Below, in pieces: positions 41,880-50,644 of a stretch of DNA of 64,000 nt. The notes below the pieces were generated by a model that ran no database searches, was not told where the DNA came from, and saw only the letters and a program-made list of their open reading frames with translations. The stretch is from Agromyces allii (GTDB lineage Bacteria > Actinomycetota > Actinomycetes > Actinomycetales > Microbacteriaceae): positions 205,505-269,504 of the forward strand of contig NZ_WBIN01000012.1 of the NCBI RefSeq assembly GCF_009749385.1, in the 5' to 3' direction. The position numbers and the translations under genes are program-made. How positions within the stretch are numbered: position 1 is the first letter of the stretch; every line of letters begins with the position of its first letter.

Positions 41880-42806
41880 GTGAGCGTTTCCGAATTGTTC
41901 GATGCGAGCGAGTGGGTCGACGCGGCATCCGCCGTCGCCGGTGACGCGGGGCTCAGCGACATCACCTACCACCACTCGAACGACGGGCGCATCGCGCGCA
42001 TCGCGTTCGACCGGCCCGAGGTGCGCAACGCGTTCCGGCCGCACACGGTCGACGAGCTCTACCGGGCCCTCGAAGACGCGCGCACCAACCCGCGCATCGG
42101 CGTCGTGCTGCTGACCGGCAACGGCCCGAGCGCGAAGGACGGCGGCTGGGCGTTCTGCTCGGGCGGCGACCAGCGCATCCGCGGTCGCGACGGCTACCAG
42201 TACTCCGCCGACGAGGCCGAGGTCGTGCGCGACCCCGCCGCAGCGGCGAGCACCGGGCGCCTGCACATCCTCGAGGTGCAGCGGCTCATCCGCTTCATGC
42301 CGAAGGTCGTCATCGCGGTCGTTCCGGGGTGGGCGGCCGGCGGCGGGCATTCGCTGCACGTCGTCTGCGACCTCACGATCGCGAGCCGCGAGCACGGGCG
42401 ATTCAAGCAGACGGATGCCGACGTCGGCAGTTTCGACGCCGGCTACGGCAGCGCCTACTTCGCCCGCCAGATCGGGCAGAAGTTCGCGCGCGAGGTGTTC
42501 TTCCTCGCCGAGGAGTACTCGGCCGATCGCGCCTACGAGATGGGCGCCGTGAACCGGGTCGTGCCCCACGCCGAGCTCGAGCGCGAGGCGATCTCGATGG
42601 CGCGCACGATCCTCACGAAGTCGCCCACGGCCATCCGCATGCTGAAGTTCGCGTTCAACGCCGTCGACGACGGCATGGTCGGCCAGCAGGTGTTCGCCGG
42701 CGAGGCGACGCGACTGGCATACGGCACCGACGAGGCCGTCGAGGGCCGCGACTCGTTCCTCGAGAAGCGCGACCCCGACTGGGGCCCCTACCCCTGGCAC
42801 TACTGA
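41880..42806 (+). CDS. menB: 1,4-Dihydroxy-2-naphthoyl-CoA synthase
   Basis: A 308-residue crotonase-fold enzyme that closes the naphthoquinone ring from o-succinylbenzoyl-CoA. Visible family features are RPEVRNAFRPHTVDEL, the oxyanion-hole segment FCSGGDQRIRGRDGYQY, AGGGHSLHVVCDLTIAS, and the MenB-specific TDADVGSFDAGYGSAYFARQIGQKFARE. The N-terminal 25 residues are a short extension. It starts a plus-strand run with menE and menA, in gene order for successive steps. GTG start with a leaderless promoter. Confidence 0.96.
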   Translation: MSVSELFDASEWVDAASAVAGDAGLSDITYHHSNDGRIARIAFDRPEVRNAFRPHTVDELYRALEDARTNPRIGVVLLTGNGPSAKDGGWAFCSGGDQRIRGRDGYQYSADEAEVVRDPAAAASTGRLHILEVQRLIRFMPKVVIAVVPGWAAGGGHSLHVVCDLTIASREHGRFKQTDADVGSFDAGYGSAYFARQIGQKFAREVFFLAEEYSADRAYEMGAVNRVVPHAELEREAISMARTILTKSPTAIRMLKFAFNAVDDGMVGQQVFAGEATRLAYGTDEAVEGRDSFLEKRDPDWGPYPWHY

Positions 42807-42854
42807 TGCGGTCGCGCCGATGAGGGGTACGGCTGACCGGGCGGGCCGGTTACC

Positions 42855-44141
42855 GTGAGCGCCCGGAAACCCCTCATGAGGGTTGCGGCCGGCGACACCG
42901 CGGCGATGCTCGCCCAGCTGCGCGAGGCCGTGCTCTTCGACGAGGGTGCGCTCGCCGTGCTGCCGGTGCCGGGCGACACCGAGCCCGCGGCCGATGACCT
43001 CGTCGCCGGGTTCGTGCCCGCAGAGGTCGCCCTCGTCGTCGAGACGAGCGGATCGACGGATGCCCCGAAGCGCGTCATGCTCTCGGGCTCCGCGTTGCGG
43101 GCGAGCGCGCACGCGACCGAACAGTGGTTCGGCGGCCAACGCGGACAGTGGCTGCTCGCCCTGCCGGCGACCTACATCGCGGGGGCGCAGGTGCTCGTGC
43201 GTTCGATCCTCGCGGGCACCGCGCCCGTCGTGCTGCCGCAGGGCGGGTTCACCCCCGAGGCGTTCGTCGCGGCCGCGCGCACGCTCGACCCCGACCACCC
43301 GTGGTTCACCTCGCTCGTGCCCGTGCAGCTCGCGCGTCTCGTCGAGGCCGCCGAGCACGACCGTTCGGTCGGCACGGCGCTCGGCTCGTTCGACCGCATC
43401 CTGCTCGGCGGGCAGGCGGCGCCCGCCGGTCTGGTCAAGCGTGCGCGGGCACTCGGCGCGCACGTGCACCGCACCTACGGCTCGAGCGAGACGGCCGGCG
43501 GCTGCGTCTACGACGGGCACCCGCTGCCGCGCGTCGGCGTACGCGTGGTCGACGGCGAGGTGCAGCTCAGCGGCCCGACCCTCGCGAGCGGCTACCTCGA
43601 CGACCCCGAGCGCACGGCCGCCGCCTTCACCGTCGACGCCGACGGCACCCGCTGGTACCGCACGGGCGACCTCGGCGAGCTCGTGCCCGACGTCGCCGCC
43701 GATGCTGGCACCCCCGCCGGCGCCCCCCGGTTCCCCGACCTGCTGCGCATCACCGGTCGCGCCGACGACGTGATCATCTCCGGAGGCGTCAAGGTCGCCC
43801 TCGGCGAGGTCGAGCGGGCCGTGCGCTCCGTCGCCGGGTTCGAGGCCGCGGTCGTGCTGCCCGTGGCCGACCCCGAGTGGGGCGACCGACCGGCGGTCGT
43901 CGTCGAGCGAACGGATGCCGCGGCATCCGCACCCCCCACCGAGCCCGTCGGCACCGGCACCGGTGCCGCGCCCGCCCACCCGGCTCTCGCCGCCCTCGCC
44001 GCCGCGACCGACGCCGCCGGCCTGCCGCCCGCCGGACGCCCCGTGCGCCTCGTCGCGCTCGACCGCATGCCGCTGCTCGCCTCCGGCAAGCCCGACCGGC
44101 GCGCGCTCGCCGCGCTCATCGGACGCGAAGCCACGTCATAG
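42855..44141 (+). CDS. menE: o-Succinylbenzoate--CoA ligase
   Basis: A 428-residue AMP-forming acyl-CoA synthetase that makes the substrate of MenB. Motifs include the P-loop ETSGSTDAPKRVMLSG, HRTYGSSETAGG (A5), RWYRTGDLGEL (A7), and the hinge and catalytic lysine region near LASGKPDRRAL. A low-complexity insert (TDAAASAPPTEPVGTGTGAAPAHPALAALAAAT) in the C-terminal domain is encoded over an 18-bp palindrome at 43912-43929. It follows menB by 48 bp. GTG start. This is at the short end for the family. Confidence 0.92.
   Translation: MSARKPLMRVAAGDTAAMLAQLREAVLFDEGALAVLPVPGDTEPAADDLVAGFVPAEVALVVETSGSTDAPKRVMLSGSALRASAHATEQWFGGQRGQWLLALPATYIAGAQVLVRSILAGTAPVVLPQGGFTPEAFVAAARTLDPDHPWFTSLVPVQLARLVEAAEHDRSVGTALGSFDRILLGGQAAPAGLVKRARALGAHVHRTYGSSETAGGCVYDGHPLPRVGVRVVDGEVQLSGPTLASGYLDDPERTAAAFTVDADGTRWYRTGDLGELVPDVAADAGTPAGAPRFPDLLRITGRADDVIISGGVKVALGEVERAVRSVAGFEAAVVLPVADPEWGDRPAVVVERTDAAASAPPTEPVGTGTGAAPAHPALAALAAATDAAGLPPAGRPVRLVALDRMPLLASGKPDRRALAALIGREATS
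43912..43929. repeat. Dispersed 18-bp palindrome CGGATGCCGCGGCATCCG (copy 2, in menE)
   Basis: Identical to the copies at 2082, 49695 and 60159. In frame it encodes TDAAAS in the variable linker of MenE. Confidence 0.85.
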
Positions 44142-44152
44142 GAACCGCGAAC

Positions 44153-44158
44153 TAGCAT
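44153..44158 (+). promoter_or_regulatory. -10 box of leaderless promoter (menA)
   Basis: TAGCAT, 6 nt before the GTG at 44165, giving menA its own promoter in addition to readthrough from menE. Confidence 0.5.
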
Positions 44159-44164
44159 GTCGGT

Positions 44165-45184
44165 GTGGCACGCCCCAACCCCCAGCGCATGAACCAGCCC
44201 GACTCCAAGCCCGCCGCGAAGCCCGCGAAGAGCTCCGGCCGCTCCGGCAATCCCGCCAAGGCGGCGGCCGCGGCGAAGGCCGGTCCGGCCCGCGCGGCGC
44301 GCACCCGCCTCACGCCCGGCGACTGGATCGCGGGTGCACGCCTGCGCACGCTCCCGCTCGCGATCGCGCCCGTCGCGCTCGGCACGGGAGCCGGCGCCGT
44401 GGCGATCGGCGACGGCCAGTGGCATCCGACCCGCTTCGCGCTCGCCCTGATCGTCGCGCTCGCGCTCCAGATCGGCGTGAACTACGCGAACGACTACTCC
44501 GACGGCATCCGCGGTACCGACGATCACCGCGTCGGCCCCGCACGCCTCACCGCGTCGGGCCTCGTGAAGCCGAAGGTCGTGCTCGGCGTCGCGCTCGCGT
44601 TCTTCGGCGTCGCCGCGCTCGCGGGCCTCGCGCTCACGGTCATCACGCAGCAGTGGTGGCTCATCGCGGTCGGTGCCGCGGCGATCGTCGCGGCCTGGTT
44701 CTACACGGGCGGCAAGCGTCCCTACGGCTACGCGGGGCTCGGCGAGCTGTTCGTGTTCGTGTTCTTCGGCCTCGTCGCGACGGCCGGATCGGCGTTCGTG
44801 CAATCGCTCACCGTCAACCTCGAGGCATGGCTGGGCGGCGTCGGCGTGGGGCTGCTCGCGTGCGCGGTGCTCATGGCCAACAACCTGCGCGACGTCGAGC
44901 AGGACCGCGTCGCGGGCAAGCGCACGCTCGCGGTGCTCATCGGGCCGCTCGCCGGGCGCATCTTCTTCGTCGTGTTCATGCTGCTGCCGTTCGCGGTCGT
45001 CGGCGTGCTGGCGCTCTTCTACCCGACCGCGGTGCTCGTGTTCTTCGCGCTGCTGCTCGCGCTGCCGGCGTGCCTCATCGTGCTGACCGCGAAGACGCCG
45101 CGCGAGCTGATCCTCGCGCTGCAGCTCGCGAGCTTCACGGCACTCGCGTACGGCATCGGCCTCGGGCTCGCGATCGCGTTCTGA
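44165..45184 (+). CDS. menA: 1,4-Dihydroxy-2-naphthoate polyprenyltransferase
   Basis: A 339-residue UbiA-superfamily membrane enzyme that attaches the polyprenyl chain to the naphthoate ring. After a 35-residue polar, Lys/Ala/Pro-rich extension come about eight to nine helices. The first Mg-diphosphate motif is NYANDYSDGIRGTDD, with a conserved GPARLTASG after it. The second Asp-rich region is MANNLRDVEQDRVAGKRTLAV. It follows menE by 23 bp. The prenyl donor is probably made by the polyprenyl synthase at 51465. Confidence 0.95.
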   Translation: MARPNPQRMNQPDSKPAAKPAKSSGRSGNPAKAAAAAKAGPARAARTRLTPGDWIAGARLRTLPLAIAPVALGTGAGAVAIGDGQWHPTRFALALIVALALQIGVNYANDYSDGIRGTDDHRVGPARLTASGLVKPKVVLGVALAFFGVAALAGLALTVITQQWWLIAVGAAAIVAAWFYTGGKRPYGYAGLGELFVFVFFGLVATAGSAFVQSLTVNLEAWLGGVGVGLLACAVLMANNLRDVEQDRVAGKRTLAVLIGPLAGRIFFVVFMLLPFAVVGVLALFYPTAVLVFFALLLALPACLIVLTAKTPRELILALQLASFTALAYGIGLGLAIAF

Positions 45185-45221
45185 TCCGGTGCGGGGCCCC
45201 ACCCCGTGAAGGGGCGGGCTT

Positions 45222-45285
45222 CGGATGCCGCGGGCCGGCGCCGTCGGTCAACCGGGCGGATGTCGCGGGCCGGCGCCGTCGGTCA
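45222..45285. repeat. 29-bp tandem duplication, 35-bp period
   Basis: Copies at 45222-45250 and 45257-45285 differ at one base (GGATGCCGCGGGCCGGCG versus GGATGTCGCGGGCCGGCG). The second runs into the stop codon of the DUF4229 gene, so the gene's 3' end was duplicated into the intergenic space. Confidence 0.75.
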
Positions 45286-45567
45286 GTCGCGGGCGGTCTC
45301 GCTGGAGGTGCCGTCGATCGCGGCATCCTCTTCGGCGTCGTCCTCGTGCACGAGGGGCTTCTCGCGGTGGCGCGCGGCGTAGAGGTCGCCCGCCATCGAC
45401 TCGCGGGGGCGCCGCAGGAAGAGCAGCGACGCGCTCAGTCCGAACAGCGCGGCCACGAGGGCGGCGATCCAGCCGGGCACCCCGGCGATGAGCAGCACGA
45501 TGAGGGGCACCACGAACAGCGCGACGCGCAGGGCGGTGTACCAGATCCAGACGGGCACGGACTTCAC
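45283..45567 (-). CDS. DUF4229 domain membrane protein
   Basis: A 94-residue protein with two hydrophobic helices (about residues 6-27 and 30-50, in IWYTALRVALFVVPLIVLLIA and GWIAALVAALFGLSASLLFL), followed by RRPRESMAGDLYAARH and an acidic tail. This matches DUF4229, a small actinobacterial membrane family commonly found next to menaquinone genes; its function is unknown. GTG 45567 is chosen because TAGACT lies exactly 6 nt upstream; an ATG one codon earlier is also possible. It converges on menA. Confidence 0.8.
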   Translation of the reverse strand: MKSVPVWIWYTALRVALFVVPLIVLLIAGVPGWIAALVAALFGLSASLLFLRRPRESMAGDLYAARHREKPLVHEDDAEEDAAIDGTSSETARD

Positions 45568-45573
45568 CATGCA

Positions 45574-45579
45574 AGTCTA
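45574..45579 (-). promoter_or_regulatory. -10 box of leaderless promoter (DUF4229 gene)
   Basis: TAGACT on the minus strand, 6 nt before GTG 45567. Confidence 0.55.
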
Positions 45580-45628
45580 GGTCGGGCTGCCTGTGCGCAC
45601 TCCCAGCCCGGATCGGCTCTCACGCGCC

Positions 45629-45634
45629 TAGACT
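45629..45634 (+). promoter_or_regulatory. -10 box of leaderless promoter (PLD_N-menD)
   Basis: TAGACT, 6 nt before the ATG at 45641. It faces away from the DUF4229 promoter about 50 bp away. Confidence 0.55.
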
Positions 45635-45640
45635 GACGGG

Positions 45641-46066
45641 ATGGTACGCGTCTGGTTCGTGGGCGGCATCGTCGCCGTGATCTTCTGGATCTACGCGATC
45701 GCCGACTGCGCCTTCTTCGATCGATCCCGCATCCGCGGAGTGAGCCGCGGGTGGTGGCTCGCGATCATCGTGCTGCTCCCGGTGATCGGCGGCATCCTCT
45801 GGTTCCTCATCGGTCGCGGTCGCGCATGGCGCGGTCGCGCCGGCAAGACCGTCGCGCCCGACGACGATCCCGAGTTCCTCCGCGGTCTCAAAGCCGATGC
45901 CGACCAGGACGAGCGCATCCGTCGACTCGAGCAGGAGCTCGCCGACCTCGACGGCGACCAGTCCAAGAAGGACGATCCGCGCGATCCCCGCCCGCACGAG
46001 CCGAAGCCGCACGACGGTCCTGACGCCTCGGGTGAGGCGGGAGCCTCCGGCCGGCCGAATGGCTGA
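45641..46066 (+). CDS. PLDc N-terminal domain (PLD_N) membrane protein
   Basis: A 141-residue protein with two N-terminal helices (about residues 4-23 and 37-58, [23 protein letters not shown]), the PLD_N signature found before phospholipase D domains but here without any catalytic domain. The rest is a charged, probably coiled segment ([22 protein letters not shown]) and a Pro/His/Asp-rich tail. The function is unknown. It overlaps menD by 8 bp; in actinobacteria this small gene commonly precedes menD. Confidence 0.82.
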   Translation: MVRVWFVGGIVAVIFWIYAIADCAFFDRSRIRGVSRGWWLAIIVLLPVIGGILWFLIGRGRAWRGRAGKTVAPDDDPEFLRGLKADADQDERIRRLEQELADLDGDQSKKDDPRDPRPHEPKPHDGPDASGEAGASGRPNG

Positions 46067-47858
46067 GGCGTCGGGCGCAGGCCCGACTCCGGCATCCGAC
46101 CTTCAGCGAAGCCCCGCGACCGCGGCGGCCATCGCGCTGCTCAGCGGGTTCGTGCGCGCCGGCGTCCGCGACGTGGTCGTGGCCCCGGGGTCGCGCTCGC
46201 AGGCGCTGGCCCTCGCCGCGGCCGAGCTCGAGCGGGTCGGCGCGATCCGCCTGCACGTGCGCATCGACGAGCGCAGCGCCGGGTTCCTCGCGCTCGGCCT
46301 CGCAGTCGAGTCCGGGCGCCCGGCGGTCGTCGTCGTCACGTCGGGCACCGCGGTCGCGAACCTGCACCCGGCCGTGCTCGAGGCGCATCACGCGGGCGTG
46401 CCGCTCATCGTGTGCTCGGCCGACCGGCCGGTCGAGCTGCGCGGCATCCGCTCGAACCAGACCACCGTGCAGCCGGGCATCTTCGCCGGCGCCGTGCGCA
46501 TGGAGCGCGATGTCGCGGCGCCCGCCGGCGACCCCGGCGAGACCGACGCGGCGGCCCGACTCGCGCGCACGGCCGTCGCCGTCTCGCTCGGGCGCGACGA
46601 CCGGAGCGTGCCGGCGGCGCATCCCGGGGCCGGCCCCGTGCACCTGAACCTCCAGTACAGCGAGCCGCTCTCGACGGCCGTGCACCTCGACGAGGCGCCC
46701 ACGCCCGCAGAGGGCGATCCGGTGACGGATGCCGCGACGCGCGCCGCGGCATCCGTCGACGCCGATGCCGAAGGCCGCCCGAAGGGTGCGATCATCGGGG
46801 CGGGTCCTCGCACGGTCGTCGTCGCGGGTGCCGGCGCGGGCCCGGGCGCCGAGCAGTTCGCGCGCGACGGCGGATGGCCGCTGCTGGCCGAGGTCGCGAG
46901 CGGTGCCCGTTTCGGCCCGAACCTCGTCGTCGCCTCGCGCGAGCTGCTGAACGAGCCGGGCTTCGGCGACCGCATCGAGCGCGTCGTGGTCTTCGGGCAT
47001 CCGACGCTGTCGCGCGAGGTTCCCGCGCTCGTGCAGCGCCGCGACGTCGAGGCGATCGTCGTGGCCCCAGCGGGCATCGAGTGGTACAACCCGGGGCGCC
47101 GCGTCCGCCGGTTCGAGCGTGCGGTGCGCGCCGAGCCGCAGCCGACGCCGCTGCCGCCCGAGGCGCGCGAATGGCTCGGGCGCTGGGTGCACGCGAGCCG
47201 CTCGATCGTCGACGCGGGCCTGCCGCAGACGCTCGGCCTCATGAGCGGGGTCGACGAGACCGGGCACGTCTCCGACTACGCGGCGCAGCGCGAGTACATG
47301 AAGGCGCAGCTCGCGGCCGTGCGCGAACCCGTGTCCCGCCGCATGCTCGTCGACGCCGTCTGGGCGGCGACCTGGCCGCACGACCGACTCGTGTTCGGGG
47401 CCTCCCGGCTCATCCGCGACGCCGATCGCGCGGTCGCCGGTCGCCGCATCACGGTGCACGCCAACCGCGGACTCGCGGGCATCGACGGCACCGTCGCGAC
47501 CGCGGTGGGCATCGCGATCGCCAGCGGCTCGGTCACGCGCGCCGTGATCGGTGACCTCACGCTGCTGCACGACGTCGGCTCGCTGCTGTTCGGCGCCGCT
47601 GAGGCGCGGCCTCGCCTGCAGGTCATCGTCGGCAACGATGGCGGCGGCACGATCTTCGACGCCCTCGAGGTCGCGGGCTCGGCGGAGGCCTCGGCATTCG
47701 ACCGCGTGCAGTACACACCGCAGTCGGTCGACCTCTCGGCACTCGCCACCGCCTACGGCTGGGGCTACGCACGGGCCACGACCCGCGGCGAGCTGAGCGA
47801 CGCCCTCGCGGCGCCCGTCGACGGGCCGAGCCTGCTCGAGGTGCCGCTGCCGCGCTGA
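46059..47858 (+). CDS. menD: SEPHCHC synthase MenD (2-oxoglutarate decarboxylase)
   Basis: A 599-residue thiamine-diphosphate enzyme that joins isochorismate and 2-oxoglutarate, the first committed step to menaquinone. Features: N-terminal PYR domain ([60 protein letters not shown]), a variable middle domain carrying an interrupted palindrome at 46726-46755, and a C-terminal PP domain with [13 protein letters not shown] and [14 protein letters not shown] 46059 was chosen from the family N-terminus and the 8-bp overlap with the PLD_N gene. It uses product of MenF, encoded on the other strand 1 kb away. Confidence 0.94.
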   Translation: MAEASGAGPTPASDLQRSPATAAAIALLSGFVRAGVRDVVVAPGSRSQALALAAAELERVGAIRLHVRIDERSAGFLALGLAVESGRPAVVVVTSGTAVANLHPAVLEAHHAGVPLIVCSADRPVELRGIRSNQTTVQPGIFAGAVRMERDVAAPAGDPGETDAAARLARTAVAVSLGRDDRSVPAAHPGAGPVHLNLQYSEPLSTAVHLDEAPTPAEGDPVTDAATRAAASVDADAEGRPKGAIIGAGPRTVVVAGAGAGPGAEQFARDGGWPLLAEVASGARFGPNLVVASRELLNEPGFGDRIERVVVFGHPTLSREVPALVQRRDVEAIVVAPAGIEWYNPGRRVRRFERAVRAEPQPTPLPPEAREWLGRWVHASRSIVDAGLPQTLGLMSGVDETGHVSDYAAQREYMKAQLAAVREPVSRRMLVDAVWAATWPHDRLVFGASRLIRDADRAVAGRRITVHANRGLAGIDGTVATAVGIAIASGSVTRAVIGDLTLLHDVGSLLFGAAEARPRLQVIVGNDGGGTIFDALEVAGSAEASAFDRVQYTPQSVDLSALATAYGWGYARATTRGELSDALAAPVDGPSLLEVPLPR

Positions 47859-47946
47859 CCCGCGTGCCGCCACCCCTTGCCGCGGCATCCGCTCGGTCGA
47901 CAGGATGGAACCCTGCGCGGCGCCGCGTCGCGCGAGGGGAGTCGTC

Positions 47947-48801
47947 ATGAACCACGCGCCGTACTGGACCGCCGACCCGATCGACCTGCTGCGCGTCGGT
48001 GAGGGGTTCCGCCTGGCCGACGTCGACCCCGACTCCTCGCCGGGGTTCGAGGGCGGCAAGTCCGCGGGCCAGCAGGCGCTCGCCGACGGCGTCGCCCGCC
48101 TCGCGGAGCTGCAGGAGCAGCTCTTCGCGAGCAGTCGTCTGGGCGACGACCGGCGCATCCTGCTCGTGCTGCAGGCCATGGACACCGCGGGCAAGGGCGG
48201 CATCGTCAAGCACGTCATGGGCTCGGTCGACCCGCAGGGCGTGCAGCTGGCGAGCTTCAAGAAGCCGACCGAGGAGGAGCTCGCGCACGACTTCCTCTGG
48301 CGCATCCACAAGGAGGTGCCCGGCCCCGGCCTCATCGGCGTCTTCGACCGCTCGCACTACGAGGACGTGCTCATCGCGCGCGTGCGCGGCTTCGCCCCGC
48401 CCGAGGAGATCGAACGCCGCTACGGCGCGATCAACGACTTCGAGCGCGAGCTCACCGCCACCGCGACCACCGTCATCAAGGTCATGCTGCACATCTCGCC
48501 CGACGAGCAGCGCGCACGCCTGCAGGACCGCCTCGATCGACCCGACAAGCACTGGAAGTTCAACCCCGGCGACATCGACGAGCGACTGCTCTGGGGCGAC
48601 TACCAGCAGGCCTACCAGCTCGCCTTCGACCACACCGCGACGGCGGATGCCCCGTGGTTCGTGATTCCCGCGAACCGCAAGTGGTACGCGCGGCTGGCCG
48701 TGCAGCACCTGCTCACCGACGCGCTCGAGCGCATGAGCCTCGAGTGGCCGAAGGCCGACTACGACGTGGCCGAGCAGAAGGCCAGGCTCGCGGCGAGCTG
48801 A
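47947..48801 (+). CDS. PPK2-family polyphosphate kinase
   Basis: A 284-residue cytosolic enzyme that transfers phosphate between polyphosphate and nucleotides. Motifs: Walker A-like AMDTAGKGG (residues 77-85), lid/Walker B region GVFDRSHYEDVL (near 131-142), and DRPDKHWKFNPGDIDERLLWGDY. Single-domain length suggests class I or III. Which nucleotide it prefers (AMP, ADP or GDP) cannot be judged by eye. ATG 47947 has GAGGGGAG 6 nt upstream, so unlike its neighbours it has a leader. It sits between menD and menF with no obvious link to quinone synthesis. Confidence 0.9.
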   Translation: MNHAPYWTADPIDLLRVGEGFRLADVDPDSSPGFEGGKSAGQQALADGVARLAELQEQLFASSRLGDDRRILLVLQAMDTAGKGGIVKHVMGSVDPQGVQLASFKKPTEEELAHDFLWRIHKEVPGPGLIGVFDRSHYEDVLIARVRGFAPPEEIERRYGAINDFERELTATATTVIKVMLHISPDEQRARLQDRLDRPDKHWKFNPGDIDERLLWGDYQQAYQLAFDHTATADAPWFVIPANRKWYARLAVQHLLTDALERMSLEWPKADYDVAEQKARLAAS

Positions 48802-48802
48802 A

Positions 48803-48828
48803 CCGCCGGTTTGTCGAGCGGCCGGCGG
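48803..48828. terminator. Hairpin between convergent ppk2 and menF
   Basis: 7-bp stem CCGCCGG / CCGGCGG with a 12-nt loop directly after the ppk2 stop. There is little T-run, so it may be a weak bidirectional terminator. Confidence 0.4.
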
Positions 48829-48834
48829 CTCCTG

Positions 48835-50145
48835 CTACCTGCCGAACGCCTCGACGATCGGCCGGAACTTCATGACGGTCTCGGCGAGTTCGTCGGCCGG
48901 CACCGAGTCGTGCACGATGCCGCAGCCCGCGTAGGCGTGCACGGTGCCGTCGGCGTCGATCTGCGCGCAGCGGAGGGCGATCGCCCACTCGCCGTCGCCG
49001 TCGCCGTCGACCCAGCCGACCGGCCCGGCATAGCGTCCGCGATCGAAGCCCTCGAGCTCGGCGAGCACCGAGAGCGCGACGCGACGGGGCGTGCCCGCGA
49101 CCGCGGCGGTCGGATGCACGGCGCGCACGAGGTCGAGTGCGCTCGACCCGTCGCCGAGGGTGCCCTTGAGGTCGGTCGCGAGGTGCCAGAGGTTCGGCAG
49201 CTGCAGCGTGAACGGTTCGGGGCTCGCGTCGAGGCGGGCCGTGTGCGGCTCGAGGCGCTTGACCGCGCTCGCGACGGCCAGGGCGTGCTCGGCCCGGTCC
49301 TTCGCGGACTCGGTCAGGGCCACGGCCCGTTCGCGATCGGAGGCCTCGCCCGCACCCCGCGCGGTCGTGCCCGCGAGCACGCGCGCCGAGACGGTGCCGT
49401 GGTCGACGCGCACGAGGGTCTCGGGGCTCGCCCCGATGAGGCCGTCGACCGCGAACACCCACGTGTCGGGATAGTCCTCGGCGAGCCGGTGGATCGTGGC
49501 CCGCAGGCCGTCCTCTTCGTGCAGTTCGCCCACGAGCTCGCGCGCGAGCACGACCTTCGCCAGCTCGCCGCCGTCGATGCGGCGCACCGCCTCGGCCACT
49601 GCGGCCTCGTAGCGCTCCGGCGGAACCGCGCCCGGCGCGAACGTCACGCGCGGCACGCGACGGCGAGGCGCCGGTTCGGGGATCTCGAGCGATTCGGATG
49701 CCGCGGCATCCGCCCGCGCGTCGCCGTCTGCGGGCTCGGCATCGGGCGCCTCGACGAGGGCGATGCGCGTGACCCAGGCGCGGCCGTCGCGTCGCCCGAG
49801 CACGAGCTCGGGCACGATCAGGACGCTCGTCGACTCCGACTCGTCGGCGAACGCGAACGCCCCGAATGCGACGAGGCCCGTGCCGGGGAGCCCGACGCGG
49901 TCGTCGATGTCGGCGTCGGCCGAGAGCTCGGTCCAGACGGCGGCCGCATCGGCGACCCGATCGACGCCGGTCGTCTCGATGCGCAGCGTCTCGCCGAGGC
50001 CGACGATGCCCTCGCCGCGGCGCATCCAGAGCAGCGGATGCCGCGGGTCGGCGCGCGGGATGAGGGGCGCGAGTTCGTCGACCGGCTCGGTGCGCACGAC
50101 GAGGCGCGACCGGGAGCGCTGGGGCGCGGCATCCGTGTTCGTCAC
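48835..50145 (-). CDS. menF: Isochorismate synthase
   Basis: A 436-residue chorismate-binding enzyme that makes isochorismate for MenD. The catalytic C-terminal half carries KVVLARELVGEL, the conserved TPRRVALSVLAELE region, RYAGPVGWVDGDGDGEWAIALRCAQI and YAGCGIVHDSVPADEL. An Ala-rich linker (DARADAAASESLEIPEP) near residue 145 is encoded over the 18-bp palindrome at 49695-49712. GTG start at 50145, 6 nt after a TAGGCT -10 box. Menaquinone is favoured over siderophore synthesis because men genes surround it. Confidence 0.92.
   Translation of the reverse strand: MTNTDAAPQRSRSRLVVRTEPVDELAPLIPRADPRHPLLWMRRGEGIVGLGETLRIETTGVDRVADAAAVWTELSADADIDDRVGLPGTGLVAFGAFAFADESESTSVLIVPELVLGRRDGRAWVTRIALVEAPDAEPADGDARADAAASESLEIPEPAPRRRVPRVTFAPGAVPPERYEAAVAEAVRRIDGGELAKVVLARELVGELHEEDGLRATIHRLAEDYPDTWVFAVDGLIGASPETLVRVDHGTVSARVLAGTTARGAGEASDRERAVALTESAKDRAEHALAVASAVKRLEPHTARLDASPEPFTLQLPNLWHLATDLKGTLGDGSSALDLVRAVHPTAAVAGTPRRVALSVLAELEGFDRGRYAGPVGWVDGDGDGEWAIALRCAQIDADGTVHAYAGCGIVHDSVPADELAETVMKFRPIVEAFGR
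49695..49712. repeat. Dispersed 18-bp palindrome CGGATGCCGCGGCATCCG (copy 3, in menF)
   Basis: Identical to the copies at 2082, 43912 and 60159. It encodes ADAAAS in the variable linker of MenF. Confidence 0.85.
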
Positions 50146-50151
50146 CGGATC

Positions 50152-50157
50152 AGCCTA
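50152..50157 (-). promoter_or_regulatory. -10 box of leaderless promoter (menF)
   Basis: TAGGCT on the minus strand, 6 nt before the GTG at 50145. Confidence 0.55.
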
Positions 50158-50204
50158 CGACCGAGCCCTGCGCATCGGCCTCACGCTCGACCGGCGTGCG
50201 AGGG

Positions 50205-50489
50205 TCAGGCCTCGACGACGTCGACGCCGCGCCAGAACGCGACGTGACCGGCGATCTCGGCGGCCGCCTCGGACGGCGTCGGGTAGAACCAGGCCGCATT
50301 CGGGTTGCGCGACCCGTCGACGTCGACATGGAAATAGCTCGCGGTGCCCTTCCAGTGGCAGACGCTCCGGTTGTCGCTCGACGCGAAGTGCGCGTCGACG
50401 ATCGACTCCCGGGGGAAGTAGTGGTTGCCCTCGACGACGACCGTGTCGTCGGACTCGGCGATGACCGTGCCGTTCCAGATGGCCTTCAT
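50205..50489 (-). CDS. DUF427 domain protein
   Basis: A 94-residue single-domain protein with the DUF427 pattern: MKAIWNGTVIAESDDTVVVEGNHYFP, then CHWKGTASYFHV, then NAAWFYPTP and IAGHVAFWRGVDV. The family forms a small beta barrel of unknown function, common in actinobacteria. ATG 50489 has AGGAG upstream (from cgaacaggagcaagc on the minus strand), so it has a normal leader. It lies upstream of menF on the same strand (59 bp), but menF has its own promoter. Confidence 0.88.
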   Translation of the reverse strand: MKAIWNGTVIAESDDTVVVEGNHYFPRESIVDAHFASSDNRSVCHWKGTASYFHVDVDGSRNPNAAWFYPTPSEAAAEIAGHVAFWRGVDVVEA

Positions 50490-50632
50490 GCTTGCTCCTG
50501 TTCGTCGTTCGCGGGTCGTGCGCGGATCGGCGGGTGCCGCAGTCCGCGGACGCCCGCCCACGACATCCAACGCACTCGATGCCCTCGGCATTCCGCTGCA
50601 TGCTTCCCAGCGCATGCACCGGAGCCGCGGCC

Positions 50633-50638
50633 TAGAAT
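50633..50638 (+). promoter_or_regulatory. -10 box of leaderless promoter (menG)
   Basis: TAGAAT, 6 nt before the ATG at 50645. Confidence 0.6.
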
Positions 50639-50644
50639 CGAAGG

